DNA of 64,000 bases from Methylibium sp. Root1272 (lineage in GTDB: Bacteria; Pseudomonadota; Gammaproteobacteria; Burkholderiales; Burkholderiaceae_C). Below, piece by piece: positions 31,153-39,856 of this stretch. Under the pieces are notes generated by a model, which was not told the DNA's origin, ran no database searches, and saw only the letters and a list, made by a program, of their open reading frames with translations. Location: NCBI RefSeq assembly GCF_001425905.1, contig NZ_LMDY01000004.1, positions 1-64,000 on the forward strand. The letters are read 5' to 3'. The position numbers and the translations under genes were made by a program. Each line of letters starts with the position of its first letter. Positions within the stretch are counted from its first letter, which is position 1.

Positions 31153-31713
31153 ATGCACACCACCTTTCCCTTCAAGCCCGCACTGCTCGCCCTGTGCACT
31201 GCCGCCGCATTCGCAGCCTCGCCCGCCTTCGCCGCCGGCATGAGCAAGGCCGAGTACTCGGCCGCCAAGGACCGCATCGGCGCCGACTACAAGCTCCAGA
31301 AATCCTCCTGCGACCGCCTGTCCGGCAACGGCAAGGACGTCTGCGAGGACGAGGCCGAGGCCAAGGAGAAGGTCGCCAAGGCCGAGCTCGAGGCCGCCTA
31401 CACCGGCAAGCCCGGCGATCGCGCGAAGGTGGCCGAGGTGAAGGCCGACACCACCTACGAGGTCGCGAAGGAGCGCTGCGACGACCTCGCCGGCAACGCC
31501 AAGGACGTGTGCGTCCAGGAAGCCAAGGCGGCCCACACCAAGGCGCGCGCCGATGCCAAGCTGGTCAGCACCACCGGCAAGGCCCAGATGGAGGCGCGCG
31601 ACGAGAAGCGCGAGGCCAACTACAAGGTCGAGGCCGAGAAGTGCGACGCGCTGGCCGGCGACGCCAAGTCGACCTGCGTGGCCGACGCCAAGGCCCGCTA
31701 CGGCAAGAGCTGA
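31153..31713 (+). CDS. secreted protein with three C-x10-C repeats, function unknown
   Basis: A 186-residue protein. The signal peptide is clear (FPFKPALLALCTAAAFA...), with cleavage expected after AFA27. The mature part is highly charged, helical and repetitive. Cys53/Cys64, Cys109/Cys120 and Cys164/Cys175 each enclose exactly ten residues within a CDxLxGNxKDxC-like block, repeating every 55-56 residues. Each pair could form a disulfide closing a helical hairpin in the periplasm. CAGGAGA lies before the ATG and a textbook terminator follows, so it is monocistronic. I do not recognise the family. Confidence 0.8.
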   Translation: MHTTFPFKPALLALCTAAAFAASPAFAAGMSKAEYSAAKDRIGADYKLQKSSCDRLSGNGKDVCEDEAEAKEKVAKAELEAAYTGKPGDRAKVAEVKADTTYEVAKERCDDLAGNAKDVCVQEAKAAHTKARADAKLVSTTGKAQMEARDEKREANYKVEAEKCDALAGDAKSTCVADAKARYGKS

Positions 31714-31734
31714 GCCGCCTGACACGTTCCCGAC

Positions 31735-31765
31735 AAGCCGGCCTCGCGCCGGCTTTTTTTTTTTT
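31735..31765 (+). terminator. strong intrinsic terminator
   Basis: AAGCCGGC (31735-31742) pairs perfectly with GCCGGCTT (31748-31755) around CTCGC, and a run of twelve T follows (31754-31765). It lies 22 bases after the stop of the C-x10-C repeat protein. It is the clearest Rho-independent terminator in the window and separates that gene from the phasin gene. Confidence 0.92.
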
Positions 31766-31849
31766 GCGGGTGAGGGCAATTCGGGACTCGATGTAAGCCC
31801 TGCGTCACCCGGCGCCCTCATACCTGAACCTTTGGACCCGAGAGCCTTC

Positions 31850-32359
31850 ATGAAATCCACCGACCTTCCTGCTTCGATGTTCTTCCCGATCGGTCTGTGG
31901 CTGGGTGTCGCGAGCAAGACGCAGGAGATGCTGCTGGCGTCGTCCCAGGTCATCGCCACCCGCAGCGCCCGCATGGCGTCGGCCGGGCCGCTGCCATCGG
32001 CCGCCGACCAGCGCGAGTTCGCGCTGATGGGCAGCGAGAAGCTGGACGCCTTCTCGCAATCCGCTGCCGCCTTGGGTCGCGCCTGGACCCCGGCGGTGCA
32101 GACGCTCAACAGCCAGGCCCTGCAGGGCTGGTTGGCGATCATGAACAACGCCTTCGCGCTGGCCGGCAGCCGCACGCCGGCCCAGGCGATGCGCCGCCAC
32201 AAGACGCTGGTCAGCACGGTGATGCGGCGCGCACCGACGCTGCAGCGTGCGTCCGATGCCGCGGCGCGCGTGACCCACAGCGCGCTCGCGCCGGTGCACC
32301 GCACCGCGACCGCCAACGCGCGCCGCCTCGGCTCGGCCAAGAAGACGACCCGGCGCTGA
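31850..32359 (+). CDS. polyhydroxyalkanoate granule-associated phasin-like protein
   Basis: A 169-residue protein resembling the PHA granule-associated phasins of Burkholderiales. It is a long, mainly amphipathic helical chain (LGVASKTQEMLLASSQVIATR, ALGRAWTPAVQTLNSQALQG) with a strongly basic, alanine-rich tail (ARRLGSAKKTTRR). Such proteins coat polyester granules in the cytoplasm and control their size. No signal peptide, no membrane helix. The start at 31850 follows the upstream terminator. No PHA synthase gene is in the window; the assignment rests on composition and family resemblance. Confidence 0.65.
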   Translation: MKSTDLPASMFFPIGLWLGVASKTQEMLLASSQVIATRSARMASAGPLPSAADQREFALMGSEKLDAFSQSAAALGRAWTPAVQTLNSQALQGWLAIMNNAFALAGSRTPAQAMRRHKTLVSTVMRRAPTLQRASDAAARVTHSALAPVHRTATANARRLGSAKKTTRR

Positions 32360-32431
32360 GTCGCCACGCCCCGGCGCGGCCGGCCGTAGCATCGCAGGCC
32401 GGGACGCCCGGCGGGCGGGGAGGGCGCGCGG

Positions 32432-33553
32432 ATGGATCAGGTCGATGCGGTGGTTGTCGGGGCCGGGGTCGTGGGGCTGGCGGTCGGTCGCGCGCTGGCG
32501 CTGCGGGGTCTCGAGACCGTGGTGCTCGAATCCGAGACCGCGATCGGCACCGTCACCAGCGCCCGCAACAGCGAGGTCATCCACGCCGGCCTCTACTACC
32601 CCACCGGTTCGCTGAAGGCGCGGCTGTGCGTGGCCGGCAAGGCGGCGCTCTATGCCTACTGCGCCCAACGCGGCATCGCGCACCGCCGCTGCGGCAAGCT
32701 GATCGTCGCCACCCGGGCGTCGCAGCATCCGGCGCTGCAGGCGTTGCGAGCGCGGGCCGCCGACAACGGCGTCGACGACCTGCAGCCGTTGACGGCCGAC
32801 GCGGCGCGTGCGCTCGAACCCGCGCTCGCCTGCAGCGAGGCGCTGCTGTCGCCGTCGACCGGCATCGTCGACAGCCATGGCCTGATGCTCGCGCTGCAGG
32901 GCGACCTGGAGTCGGCCGGCGGCGCGGTGGCGCTGGTCTCGCGTGTCGAGCGCATCGAGCTCGGGCGGCCGCACCGCGTGCACGCCGCCGGCATGACGCT
33001 GGGGGCGCGCATCGTCGTCAATGCCGCCGGGCTGTGGGCACCGGCGCTCGCGCGGCGCACCGAGGGCCTGGCGCCGGCCTTCCAGCCGCAAGCCCGGTTC
33101 GCGAAGGGCAGCTACTTCGCCTTGCCGGGTCGCGCGCCGTTCTCGCGCCTCGTCTACCCGTTGCCGGAGGCGGCCGGCCTGGGCGTGCACCTGACGCTCG
33201 ATCTCGGCGGCCAGGCACGCTTCGGGCCCGACGTGGAGTGGGTGGAGCCCGACACCGCCGCCGATGGCGGCGACGGCACGCTCGACTACCGCGTCGAGGC
33301 CCGGCGCGCCGAGCGCTTCTACGCTGAGATCCGCCGCTACTGGCCGGCGCTGCCCGACGGCGCCCTGCAGCCGGCCTACAGCGGCGTGCGCCCCAAGCTG
33401 TCGGGGCCTGGCGAGCCGGCGGCCGACTTCCGCATCGACGGCCCGGACGGGCATGGCATCGAGGGGCTGGTGAACCTGCTGGGCATCGAATCGCCCGGCC
33501 TGACGGCCAGCCTGGCACTGGCCGACGAGACGTTGCGGCGCCTGGGGGCATGA
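32432..33553 (+). CDS. FAD-dependent oxidoreductase, L-2-hydroxyglutarate oxidase-like
   Basis: A 373-residue flavoenzyme of the DAO superfamily. The FAD-binding loop is [17 protein letters not shown] (residues 7-23), followed by the acidic end of strand two (VVLES). The stretch [21 protein letters not shown] is characteristic of LhgO/L2HGDH proteins, which oxidise L-2-hydroxyglutarate to 2-oxoglutarate and feed electrons to quinones. The last part ([21 protein letters not shown]) also fits. GGGGAGGG lies ahead of the ATG. It stands alone between the phasin and gspA genes; exact substrate unproven. Confidence 0.8.
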   Translation: MDQVDAVVVGAGVVGLAVGRALALRGLETVVLESETAIGTVTSARNSEVIHAGLYYPTGSLKARLCVAGKAALYAYCAQRGIAHRRCGKLIVATRASQHPALQALRARAADNGVDDLQPLTADAARALEPALACSEALLSPSTGIVDSHGLMLALQGDLESAGGAVALVSRVERIELGRPHRVHAAGMTLGARIVVNAAGLWAPALARRTEGLAPAFQPQARFAKGSYFALPGRAPFSRLVYPLPEAAGLGVHLTLDLGGQARFGPDVEWVEPDTAADGGDGTLDYRVEARRAERFYAEIRRYWPALPDGALQPAYSGVRPKLSGPGEPAADFRIDGPDGHGIEGLVNLLGIESPGLTASLALADETLRRLGA

Positions 33554-33617
33554 GCCGCTGCCTCGAGCGGAGCGGCCCCGTGAGGCCGCGGCTCCGCCGG
33601 AAAGTATCCTCTGCACC

Positions 33618-35324
33618 ATGTACGCGCAATTCTTCGGCCTGAGCCAGGAGCCTTTCTCGATCGCGCCCGACCCGCGCTTCCTCTTCATGAGCGAGCGGCA
33701 CCGGGAGGCGCTGGCGCACCTGCTCTACGGCGTGCGCGGCGGCGGCGGCTTCGTGCTGCTGACCGGCGAGATCGGGGCCGGCAAGACCACGGTGTGCCGC
33801 CTGCTGCTGGAGCAGGTGCCCAAGCGCTGCAACGTCGCCTACATCTTCAACCCCAAGCTCACCGTCGAGGAGCTGCTGAAGTCGGTGTGCGACGAGTTCG
33901 GCATTCCCTACGCGCACCCGGGCCCGGGTGCCGCCACGGTGAAGGACTACCTCGACCCGCTCAACCGCTTCCTGCTGCAGACCCATGCGGTCGGCCAGAG
34001 CAATGTGCTGATCATCGACGAGGCGCAGAACCTGTCGGCCGACGTGCTGGAGCAGCTGCGCCTGCTGACCAACCTGGAGACCAACGAGCGCAAGCTGCTG
34101 CAGATCGTGCTGATCGGCCAGCCCGAGCTGCGCCAGATGCTGGCGCGGCCCGAACTGGAGCAACTGGCGCAGCGCGTGATCGCGCGCTACCACCTCGAGG
34201 CGCTGACGGAGACCGAGACGCTGCAGTACATCCGGCACCGGCTCACCATTTCAGGCCTGAACCGCGCGCTGCCCTTCGATCGCGAGTCGGTGCAGCGCAT
34301 CCACCAGCTGTCTCGCGGCGTGCCGCGCCGCATCAACCTGCTGTGCGACCGGGCGCTGCTGGGCGCCTATTCGATCGGCGCGCACCGGGTGCGGCGCGAG
34401 ATCGTCGACAAGGCCGCGCGCGAGGTGTTCGAGACGCCGTCGCCGATGAACCCGCGCGGCTGGCTGCAGCGGCGTCCGGCGGTGCTGGGGCTGGGCCTGG
34501 TCGGCGGCGCCGCGCTGTTCGCGGCGGGCAGCTGGATGCTCGGCGGCGGTCTGGGGTCGCCGGGGCGCGCCGCTGCGAGCACGACGGCGGCGTCCGCGCC
34601 GGCGGTCGCGGCATCGGCGAAGCCGCCGCAGGCCGTGGCTGCCTCCGCCGCTGCGGCGGCACCACCGCCGGCCTCCGCGGCCTCGGTGGCCTTGGCAGCG
34701 ACGCCGGCGCCGCAGGCGCTGGCCGCTGCCGAGCTGCCGGTGCAGTTCAAGACCCTGGTGCGCGATCCGAACGAGGCGCTGCGCGAGCTGGCGCCGGCCT
34801 GGAAGCTGAACCTGGCCGACGACGGCGACCCCTGCCTGCTCGCGCCGGCGCAGCAGGTGCACTGCCACGCGGGGCGCAGCAACCTCGCACTGGTGCGGCT
34901 GCTCGGCCGGCCCGGCATCGTGAGCCTGAGCGACGCGTCCGGGCAGCCGGTCTATGCGCAGCTCACCGGCCTCACGGCGCAGAGCGCGACGCTGCGCATG
35001 GGTGGCGTCGCGCAGACCATCACGCTCGGTTCCTTCACGCGACTGTGGCGTGGCGATTTCATGACGCTGTGGCGCGTGCCGCCGGGCTACACCGTCGCCG
35101 CAGCCGGCAAGGCAGCCGTGCCCGCCGACTGGCTGGCCGCGCGGCTGGCCACCGCGGCCGGCGAAGCCTCGCCGGGCGAGGCGTCGGTGGCGGCGCTCAA
35201 GCCGCGCATCGCCGCTTTCCAGGCCACCCAGGGCCTGGCGCCGGACGGCCTGGCCGGGCCGATCACGCTGATGCAGCTCAACCGCGCCACCGGCGTGGAC
35301 GAGCCCCGCCTGCAGACCGAGTGA
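33618..35324 (+). CDS. gspA: general secretion pathway protein A (ExeA-type ATPase)
   Basis: A 568-residue ATPase. About residues 1-265 are the AAA-type domain: Walker A GEIGAGKTT, Walker B NVLIIDEAQN, then TNLETNERKLLQIVLIGQPEL. A single membrane helix lies at about 290-310 (AVLGLGLVGGAALFAAGSWML), with an alanine-rich linker. The C-terminal periplasmic part ends in a peptidoglycan-binding module (PRIAAFQATQGLAPDGLAGP). With GspB it makes room in the cell wall for assembly of the type II secretin. gspB follows 7 bases later. No Shine-Dalgarno sequence is near the ATG; TATCCT ends 7 bases before it. No other type II secretion genes are in the window. Confidence 0.88.
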   Translation: MYAQFFGLSQEPFSIAPDPRFLFMSERHREALAHLLYGVRGGGGFVLLTGEIGAGKTTVCRLLLEQVPKRCNVAYIFNPKLTVEELLKSVCDEFGIPYAHPGPGAATVKDYLDPLNRFLLQTHAVGQSNVLIIDEAQNLSADVLEQLRLLTNLETNERKLLQIVLIGQPELRQMLARPELEQLAQRVIARYHLEALTETETLQYIRHRLTISGLNRALPFDRESVQRIHQLSRGVPRRINLLCDRALLGAYSIGAHRVRREIVDKAAREVFETPSPMNPRGWLQRRPAVLGLGLVGGAALFAAGSWMLGGGLGSPGRAAASTTAASAPAVAASAKPPQAVAASAAAAAPPPASAASVALAATPAPQALAAAELPVQFKTLVRDPNEALRELAPAWKLNLADDGDPCLLAPAQQVHCHAGRSNLALVRLLGRPGIVSLSDASGQPVYAQLTGLTAQSATLRMGGVAQTITLGSFTRLWRGDFMTLWRVPPGYTVAAAGKAAVPADWLAARLATAAGEASPGEASVAALKPRIAAFQATQGLAPDGLAGPITLMQLNRATGVDEPRLQTE

Positions 35325-35331
35325 CGCACCG

Positions 35332-36162
35332 ATGTCCTACATCCTCGAAGCCCTCCGCAAGGCCGACGCCGAGCGCGATCGCGAGCGCGGCGCGCTGCCC
35401 GATCTGCATGCGCAGCCGGTGCCGCCCGACTCGGCCGCGATGGCGGCCGCGTCGCCGCAGCGTTCCGTGCCCTGGCTGTGGATCGTCGTCGGCGCCTCGG
35501 TCGGCCTGATCGGCCCGCTGTTGTGGCTGCTGTTCGGTCGCGACACGCCGCCGGAGGCCGCGGCGCTGCCGCCACCACCGGCCGAGACCGCTGGACCATC
35601 CGTGGCGGCGGCTCCCGTGAGCTCAGTGCCCGCTGCGGCGCCCGTCCCGGCGCCGCCACCGCCGGCAGCGGCGCCGCCAGCACCGACGGTGCCGGTTCCG
35701 GCCCCGCCGCCGCGCGCCGAGGCCCCGGCCTTCGCGATCGCGCCGCCGGCCCCGCCCGCGCCGGTGCTGCGCGATGCGCCGGCCTCGACGCGCCGTGCCG
35801 TGCCGGCGCCTGCGCCCTTGGCCGACCCACCGAAGCCCGTGGCCGAGGTCCGCAAGCCTGCGCCCGCCGTGCAGGCGCCTGCGTCCACGGTGGCGCCGAC
35901 CGAGAAGCCGCCCGCCCCCGCGGCGGCGGAGGGCCGCGTCCACACCCTCGCCGAACTGCCCGACGACATCCGCCGCCAGCTGCCGGCCATCGCGGTGGGC
36001 GGGTCGATCTATTCCGCGGAGGCGGCCAACCGCTTCCTCATCATCAACGGCCAGATCTTCCACGAGAAGGACAAGCTCGGTCCCGAGCTCGTGCTCGAGC
36101 AGATCAAGCTCAAGGCCGCGGTGCTGCGCTTCAAGGGCTACCGCTACGAGATCACCTACTAG
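35332..36162 (+). CDS. gspB: general secretion pathway protein B
   Basis: A 276-residue bitopic protein. The N-terminus MSYILEALRKADAERDRERG is the family hallmark and lies in the cytoplasm. A membrane helix follows (WLWIVVGASVGLIGPLLWLL, about 44-64) and then about 130 residues rich in proline and alanine that span the periplasm. The C-terminal GspB domain (about 205-276) contains LPAIAVGGSIYSAEAANRFL and ends RFKGYRYEITY. It partners GspA in secretin assembly and is cotranscribed with it. Confidence 0.88.
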   Translation: MSYILEALRKADAERDRERGALPDLHAQPVPPDSAAMAAASPQRSVPWLWIVVGASVGLIGPLLWLLFGRDTPPEAAALPPPPAETAGPSVAAAPVSSVPAAAPVPAPPPPAAAPPAPTVPVPAPPPRAEAPAFAIAPPAPPAPVLRDAPASTRRAVPAPAPLADPPKPVAEVRKPAPAVQAPASTVAPTEKPPAPAAAEGRVHTLAELPDDIRRQLPAIAVGGSIYSAEAANRFLIINGQIFHEKDKLGPELVLEQIKLKAAVLRFKGYRYEITY

Positions 36163-36169
36163 CCCTGTC

Positions 36170-37159
36170 GTGCCGGCCGCCACCCCATCGATTCCGGCGC
36201 CCCCTGCCGAGTCGCGACCGCTGGTCTGCGGCAACTGCCAGGGGCCGATGCAGGCGCTGGCGCTGCGCGGGCATTACGGGCAGGCGGTGGAGGTCGACCT
36301 CTGCGCGCCCTGCCATCTGGTGTGGTTCGATGTCATCGAGTCGGCGCGCCTCAACGGACCGGCGATCCTGGAACTGATCGGCCACATGGCGCAGGCCCAG
36401 GCGCTGGCGCACCAGCCGCTGCGTGAACAGGCCGCCTGTCCGCGCTGCCGCAGCGGCCTGAAGACCGTGCACAACCGTTCGCGCTGGGGCCGCTCGCTGC
36501 AGCTCGAATGCCCGGCGCGGCACGGTGCCTACCAGTCGTTCGCGGAGTTCCTGTTCGAGAAAGGCCTGGTGCGGCCGATGTCGTCGGCCGACCGGGCCGC
36601 GCTGATCCGGCGCGACGGCCGCATCGACTGCGTGAACTGCGGCGCCCCGATCGCGGCCGGCGACGCGCAGTGCGGCCACTGCCGCTCGGTGCCGAGCCTG
36701 CTCGACGTCGCCCGGCTGGCGCGTGCGCTGGACCCGGAGGGCGCCACCGAAGACCACCCGGTGCACGCCACCGCAGCCCACCGCGGGGCGCTGCAGTGCG
36801 GGGCCTGCGGCGCGGCGCTGCCGCCCGGGCAGGCGATGCAGTGCGCGCAGTGCGGCGCCACGCTGGCGGTGAGCCGCCTGGCCGATGCGCACCGTCAGGT
36901 GCAGGTGCTCGCACCCTTGCTGCAGGCGCATGCCGAAAAGCCGGCGCCGCACACGGTGGCGCGCCGCATGGCGGCCTTGTCGGCCGACCTGCCCCGGCAG
37001 CGAGAGTGGATCCTGCGCATGCGCGCCGACACCGCGGGCCGGCATGGCGACGACGAGGACGACGACGAGCTGCTGTCCTGGTCCACCTGGCGCACCAACC
37101 CGCTGCGAGCGGTGTTCATCGCGCTGCTGTTGTGGTGGGCCTGGTGGATGTGGTCCTGA
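36170..37159 (+). CDS. zinc-ribbon membrane protein of unknown function
   Basis: A 329-residue protein starting at a GTG 7 bases after gspB. Four Cys-pair blocks are visible: CGNCQ with CAPCH near the start (TFIIB-like zinc finger spacing), CPRC about 90 residues in, CVNC with CGHC in the middle, and CGAC with CAQC after that. So at least three zinc ribbons seem possible. The C-terminus has an acidic stretch (GDDEDDDELL) and a single terminal helix very rich in tryptophan (ALLLWWAWWMWS). It is probably a tail-anchored cytoplasmic protein. Coupling to gspAB suggests a link to envelope assembly, but this is guesswork. Confidence 0.7.
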   Translation: MPAATPSIPAPPAESRPLVCGNCQGPMQALALRGHYGQAVEVDLCAPCHLVWFDVIESARLNGPAILELIGHMAQAQALAHQPLREQAACPRCRSGLKTVHNRSRWGRSLQLECPARHGAYQSFAEFLFEKGLVRPMSSADRAALIRRDGRIDCVNCGAPIAAGDAQCGHCRSVPSLLDVARLARALDPEGATEDHPVHATAAHRGALQCGACGAALPPGQAMQCAQCGATLAVSRLADAHRQVQVLAPLLQAHAEKPAPHTVARRMAALSADLPRQREWILRMRADTAGRHGDDEDDDELLSWSTWRTNPLRAVFIALLLWWAWWMWS

Positions 37160-37181
37160 GCCAGAGCCGACCCCCGCGCGT

Positions 37182-38030
37182 TCAGGACACCGTCTGCAGC
37201 CGCAACCGGCGGGCCGCCTCCTCGGCGCGCGCATCGTCGATCTCGCGCAGCACGCTGCCCAGGTCCACGGCCGCGGTGCTGCGGTCGAAGCGGCCGGTGA
37301 GCACCACGTCGGGATGCAGCATGCCGCGCTGGTAGAGGTCCCAGATCTCGGGGCCGAAGTCGGTGGGCAGCAACTCGGGCGCGTAGCGGCCGAAGTAGCC
37401 GCTCAGGTTGCCCACGTCGCGCAGCAGCATGCGGCTCGCGTGGTTGTTGCCGGCGGCATCCACCGCCTGGGGCAGGTCGATGATCACCGGGCCGTCGGCG
37501 GCCAGCAGGATGTTGAACTCCGACAGGTCGCCGTGCACGACGCCGGCGCACAGCATGCGCACCACCTCGGCCAGCAGCGCGGCATGGTGGCCGCGGGCCT
37601 CCTCCGGCGTGAAGGCCACGTCGTTGAGCCGTGGGGCCGCGTCGCCATGAGCGTCGGTCACCAGCTCCATCAGCAGCACGCCGTCGTGGAAGTTGTGGGG
37701 CCGCGGCACACGCACGCCGGCGGCGGCCAGCCGGTAGAGCGCGTCGACCTCGGCGCTCTGCCACGCCGCTTCCTGGGCCTGGCGGCCGTAGCGCGTGCCC
37801 TTGGCCATGGCGCGGGCCTGGCGGGTGTTCTTGACCTTGCGGTTCTCGGTGTAGTCGACCGCCTGGCGGAAACTGCGCTGCGTGGCCTCCTTGTAGACCT
37901 TGGCGCAGCGTGTCTCGTCGCCGCAGCGCACCACGTAGACCATGGCTTCCTTGCCGCTCATCAGCTGGCGTACCACGCTGTCGATCAGGCCTTCCTCGAT
38001 CAGGGACTGCAGGCGCTTGGGTGGTTTCAT
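37182..38030 (-). CDS. RIO1-like protein kinase (PA4780 type)
   Basis: A 282-residue atypical kinase of the RIO family. The N-terminal lobe has the nucleotide loop SGKEAMVYVV and the ATP-anchoring lysine in RCAKVYKEA. The catalytic loop is VVHGDLSEFNILL, with Asp and Asn as in RIO kinases, and the metal-binding Asp is in VIIDLPQAVD. There are no separate substrate-binding domains. Eukaryotic and archaeal RIO kinases act in ribosome maturation; bacterial members are less studied. The ATG at 38030 matches the family N-terminus (MKPPKRLQSLIEEGLID). It converges on the zinc-ribbon gene with a 22-base gap. Confidence 0.88.
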   Translation of the reverse strand: MKPPKRLQSLIEEGLIDSVVRQLMSGKEAMVYVVRCGDETRCAKVYKEATQRSFRQAVDYTENRKVKNTRQARAMAKGTRYGRQAQEAAWQSAEVDALYRLAAAGVRVPRPHNFHDGVLLMELVTDAHGDAAPRLNDVAFTPEEARGHHAALLAEVVRMLCAGVVHGDLSEFNILLAADGPVIIDLPQAVDAAGNNHASRMLLRDVGNLSGYFGRYAPELLPTDFGPEIWDLYQRGMLHPDVVLTGRFDRSTAAVDLGSVLREIDDARAEEAARRLRLQTVS

Positions 38031-38076
38031 CGCGGCATTCTGCGCCGCGTCCCGATGGGCCCGGGCGGCGGCGTGG

Positions 38077-39024
38077 CTACAGGTAGAGCGCGACCACCTC
38101 GACCACGGCGTTCTCCCACACCACCGGGATCGCCACGAGCGCCGTCGCGCCGATGCCCACCGCGGCGGCAGCGGGCGAGCCCGGCTCGTCGGCCGGGAAA
38201 TCGTTGATGACCGGCATGCCGCGCTGCAAGGCCTTGACGAGCGAGCTGCCGGCCGACGCCAGCGGCAGCTGGGCGCTGCCCGACGAGCGGCCACCATGCA
38301 GTTCGCTGAAGGCCTCGACCCGCCGCAGCTCGGCCTGGGCCGCGTCGGGCACCCAGCGCTCGATGCGGTGCGCCAGCGGCAGCCGCGCGCTCGCCAGGAA
38401 GGCCACCACGTGCCGGTCGGCGAGCTGCGAGCCCACGGGGATCGCCAGGCCGCGCAGCAGGCCCGCGACCGCGGCCTCCTCGTTGCGCAGGAAGCGGCCG
38501 GGCGCGGCCGGCAGGTCCTCCACGAACACCGCCTCGCCGCGCTGCCACGCCAGGCCCGGCAAGCCCACGCCGCGCGGCAGGTAGGTCTCCTGGGAGATCG
38601 CCTCGAAGGCCTGCGCGCCGGGGCCGTAGGCGCCGTCGACGAGCGTCATGTCGGTGGTGATGCGCGGGTCGTGGTGCCAGAGCTCCAGCGCTCCGGCCTG
38701 CCCGGGCACGTGGCCGCAGAACACCACCAGGACGGCCGTGAGGCGGTCGTGCAGGTACATCGGCAGCGCGATCGCGCAGTCCATGCCGGCGGTGCGGGCC
38801 GCGGCGGTGCGCTGGAAGATCGTGCCCTCGAACTGGCGCAGCAGGACGGGGCGGCCTTCCTCCCAGGCGCGGCCGGGCAGTCCCTCGCCACGGCCGAAGC
38901 ACATGGAGCGGCTGATCGTCGCGAAGCTCCGCGCCGGGCCGAAGCCACCGCAGCCGAACTCGAGCAGCGTGCCGTCGGCGCTGGGGACCCAGACTTCGGC
39001 GGCCTTGATGAAGGTGGCAGACAT
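38077..39024 (-). CDS. double GAF-domain protein
   Basis: A 315-residue cytoplasmic protein apparently made of two GAF modules, about residues 1-120 and 130-315, and nothing else. Each has the pattern GLPGRAWEEGRPVLL/GLPGLAWQRGEAVFV followed by a hydrophobic core (AIALPMYLHDRLTAVLVVF, LAIPVGSQLADRHVVAFL). There is no output domain, so it may sense a ligand and act through a partner. A third, weaker GAF-like strand pattern ends the chain (TALVAIPVVWENAVVEVVALYL). AGGA lies before the ATG at 39024. It is divergent from the class II aldolase gene. Confidence 0.75.
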   Translation of the reverse strand: MSATFIKAAEVWVPSADGTLLEFGCGGFGPARSFATISRSMCFGRGEGLPGRAWEEGRPVLLRQFEGTIFQRTAAARTAGMDCAIALPMYLHDRLTAVLVVFCGHVPGQAGALELWHHDPRITTDMTLVDGAYGPGAQAFEAISQETYLPRGVGLPGLAWQRGEAVFVEDLPAAPGRFLRNEEAAVAGLLRGLAIPVGSQLADRHVVAFLASARLPLAHRIERWVPDAAQAELRRVEAFSELHGGRSSGSAQLPLASAGSSLVKALQRGMPVINDFPADEPGSPAAAAVGIGATALVAIPVVWENAVVEVVALYL

Positions 39025-39115
39025 GGCGCGTCCTGAAGGGTGTGCAGGGCTCGTGCAAGTTGCAGGCCAGCACGGGACGATGGCGTGGCGCCGGCGAGCC
39101 GATAGACTGGTCCGC

Positions 39116-39856
39116 ATGAGCCGCACCGACCCGCAGCAGCACGCAGACTTTCACTCCTCCGCCGTGACGCGGCTGCGGGCCGACCTGGCGCTGGCGCTGC
39201 GAGCTGCCGCCCTCCACGGCCTGGCCGAAGGCGTGTGCAACCATTTCAGCGTCGAACTTCCCGACGGCTCCGGCCGCTTCCTGCTGAACCCGCGCGGCCT
39301 GCTGTGGAGCGAGATCGGCACCGACGACATCGTCATGATCGACGCGCGTGGCGCCCCGCTGGCGGGTCGCCACGAGGTCGAGCCCACGGCGATGTTCATC
39401 CATGCGGCCATCCACCGCATCGCCGGCCAGGCCTGCGTGCTGCACACCCACATGCCGTACGCGACCGCGCTCACGCTCACCGTCGATCGGGCGCTCGACA
39501 CCACGCTGTCGCAGAACGCGATGCGCTTTCACGGCCGCGTGGCCATCGACGCGCAGTACAACGGCCTTGCGCTCGATGCGTCGGAGGGCGAACGCATCGC
39601 GCGCGCCATGCAGGGGGCCGACGTGGTGTTTCTCGGCAACCACGGTGTGGTGGTCTGCGGCGCGTCGATGGCGCACGCGTATGACGATCTCTACTACCTG
39701 GAGCGTGCCTGTGCCGCGCAGGTGCTGGCCGGATCGACCGGCCGGCCGCTCGCACCGGTGGCGCCGGCCATCGCCGAGCACGTGGCGCAGCAGTCGCTGG
39801 GAGAGCGGCTGCAGTCGGAGCTGTTCTTCGAGGCGCTGCGGCGAACGGTCACCTAG
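39116..39856 (+). CDS. class II aldolase/adducin family protein
   Basis: A 246-residue zinc-dependent class II aldolase-type protein. The metal-binding histidines are visible in HTHMPYATAL and in FLGNHGVVVCG, and NHFSVEL near residue 40 is the substrate phosphate- or carboxylate-binding type loop. Family members cleave or decarboxylate sugar acids and related hydroxy acids; many Burkholderiales paralogues lack a known substrate. The ATG has no Shine-Dalgarno sequence; TAGACT (39103-39108) ends 7 bases before it, so the message may be leaderless. Neighbours give no clear pathway. Confidence 0.85.
   Translation: MSRTDPQQHADFHSSAVTRLRADLALALRAAALHGLAEGVCNHFSVELPDGSGRFLLNPRGLLWSEIGTDDIVMIDARGAPLAGRHEVEPTAMFIHAAIHRIAGQACVLHTHMPYATALTLTVDRALDTTLSQNAMRFHGRVAIDAQYNGLALDASEGERIARAMQGADVVFLGNHGVVVCGASMAHAYDDLYYLERACAAQVLAGSTGRPLAPVAPAIAEHVAQQSLGERLQSELFFEALRRTVT

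Noticed and set aside
34560-34720. An Ala/Ser-rich stretch in gspA that might suggest a frameshifted region
   Set aside because: The reading frame is continuous into a recognisable peptidoglycan-binding domain; it is a linker.
35640-35930. Repetitive Pro/Ala codons in gspB that could be taken for a DNA repeat array
   Set aside because: This is the normal low-complexity periplasmic linker of GspB, not a CRISPR or tandem DNA repeat of fixed unit.
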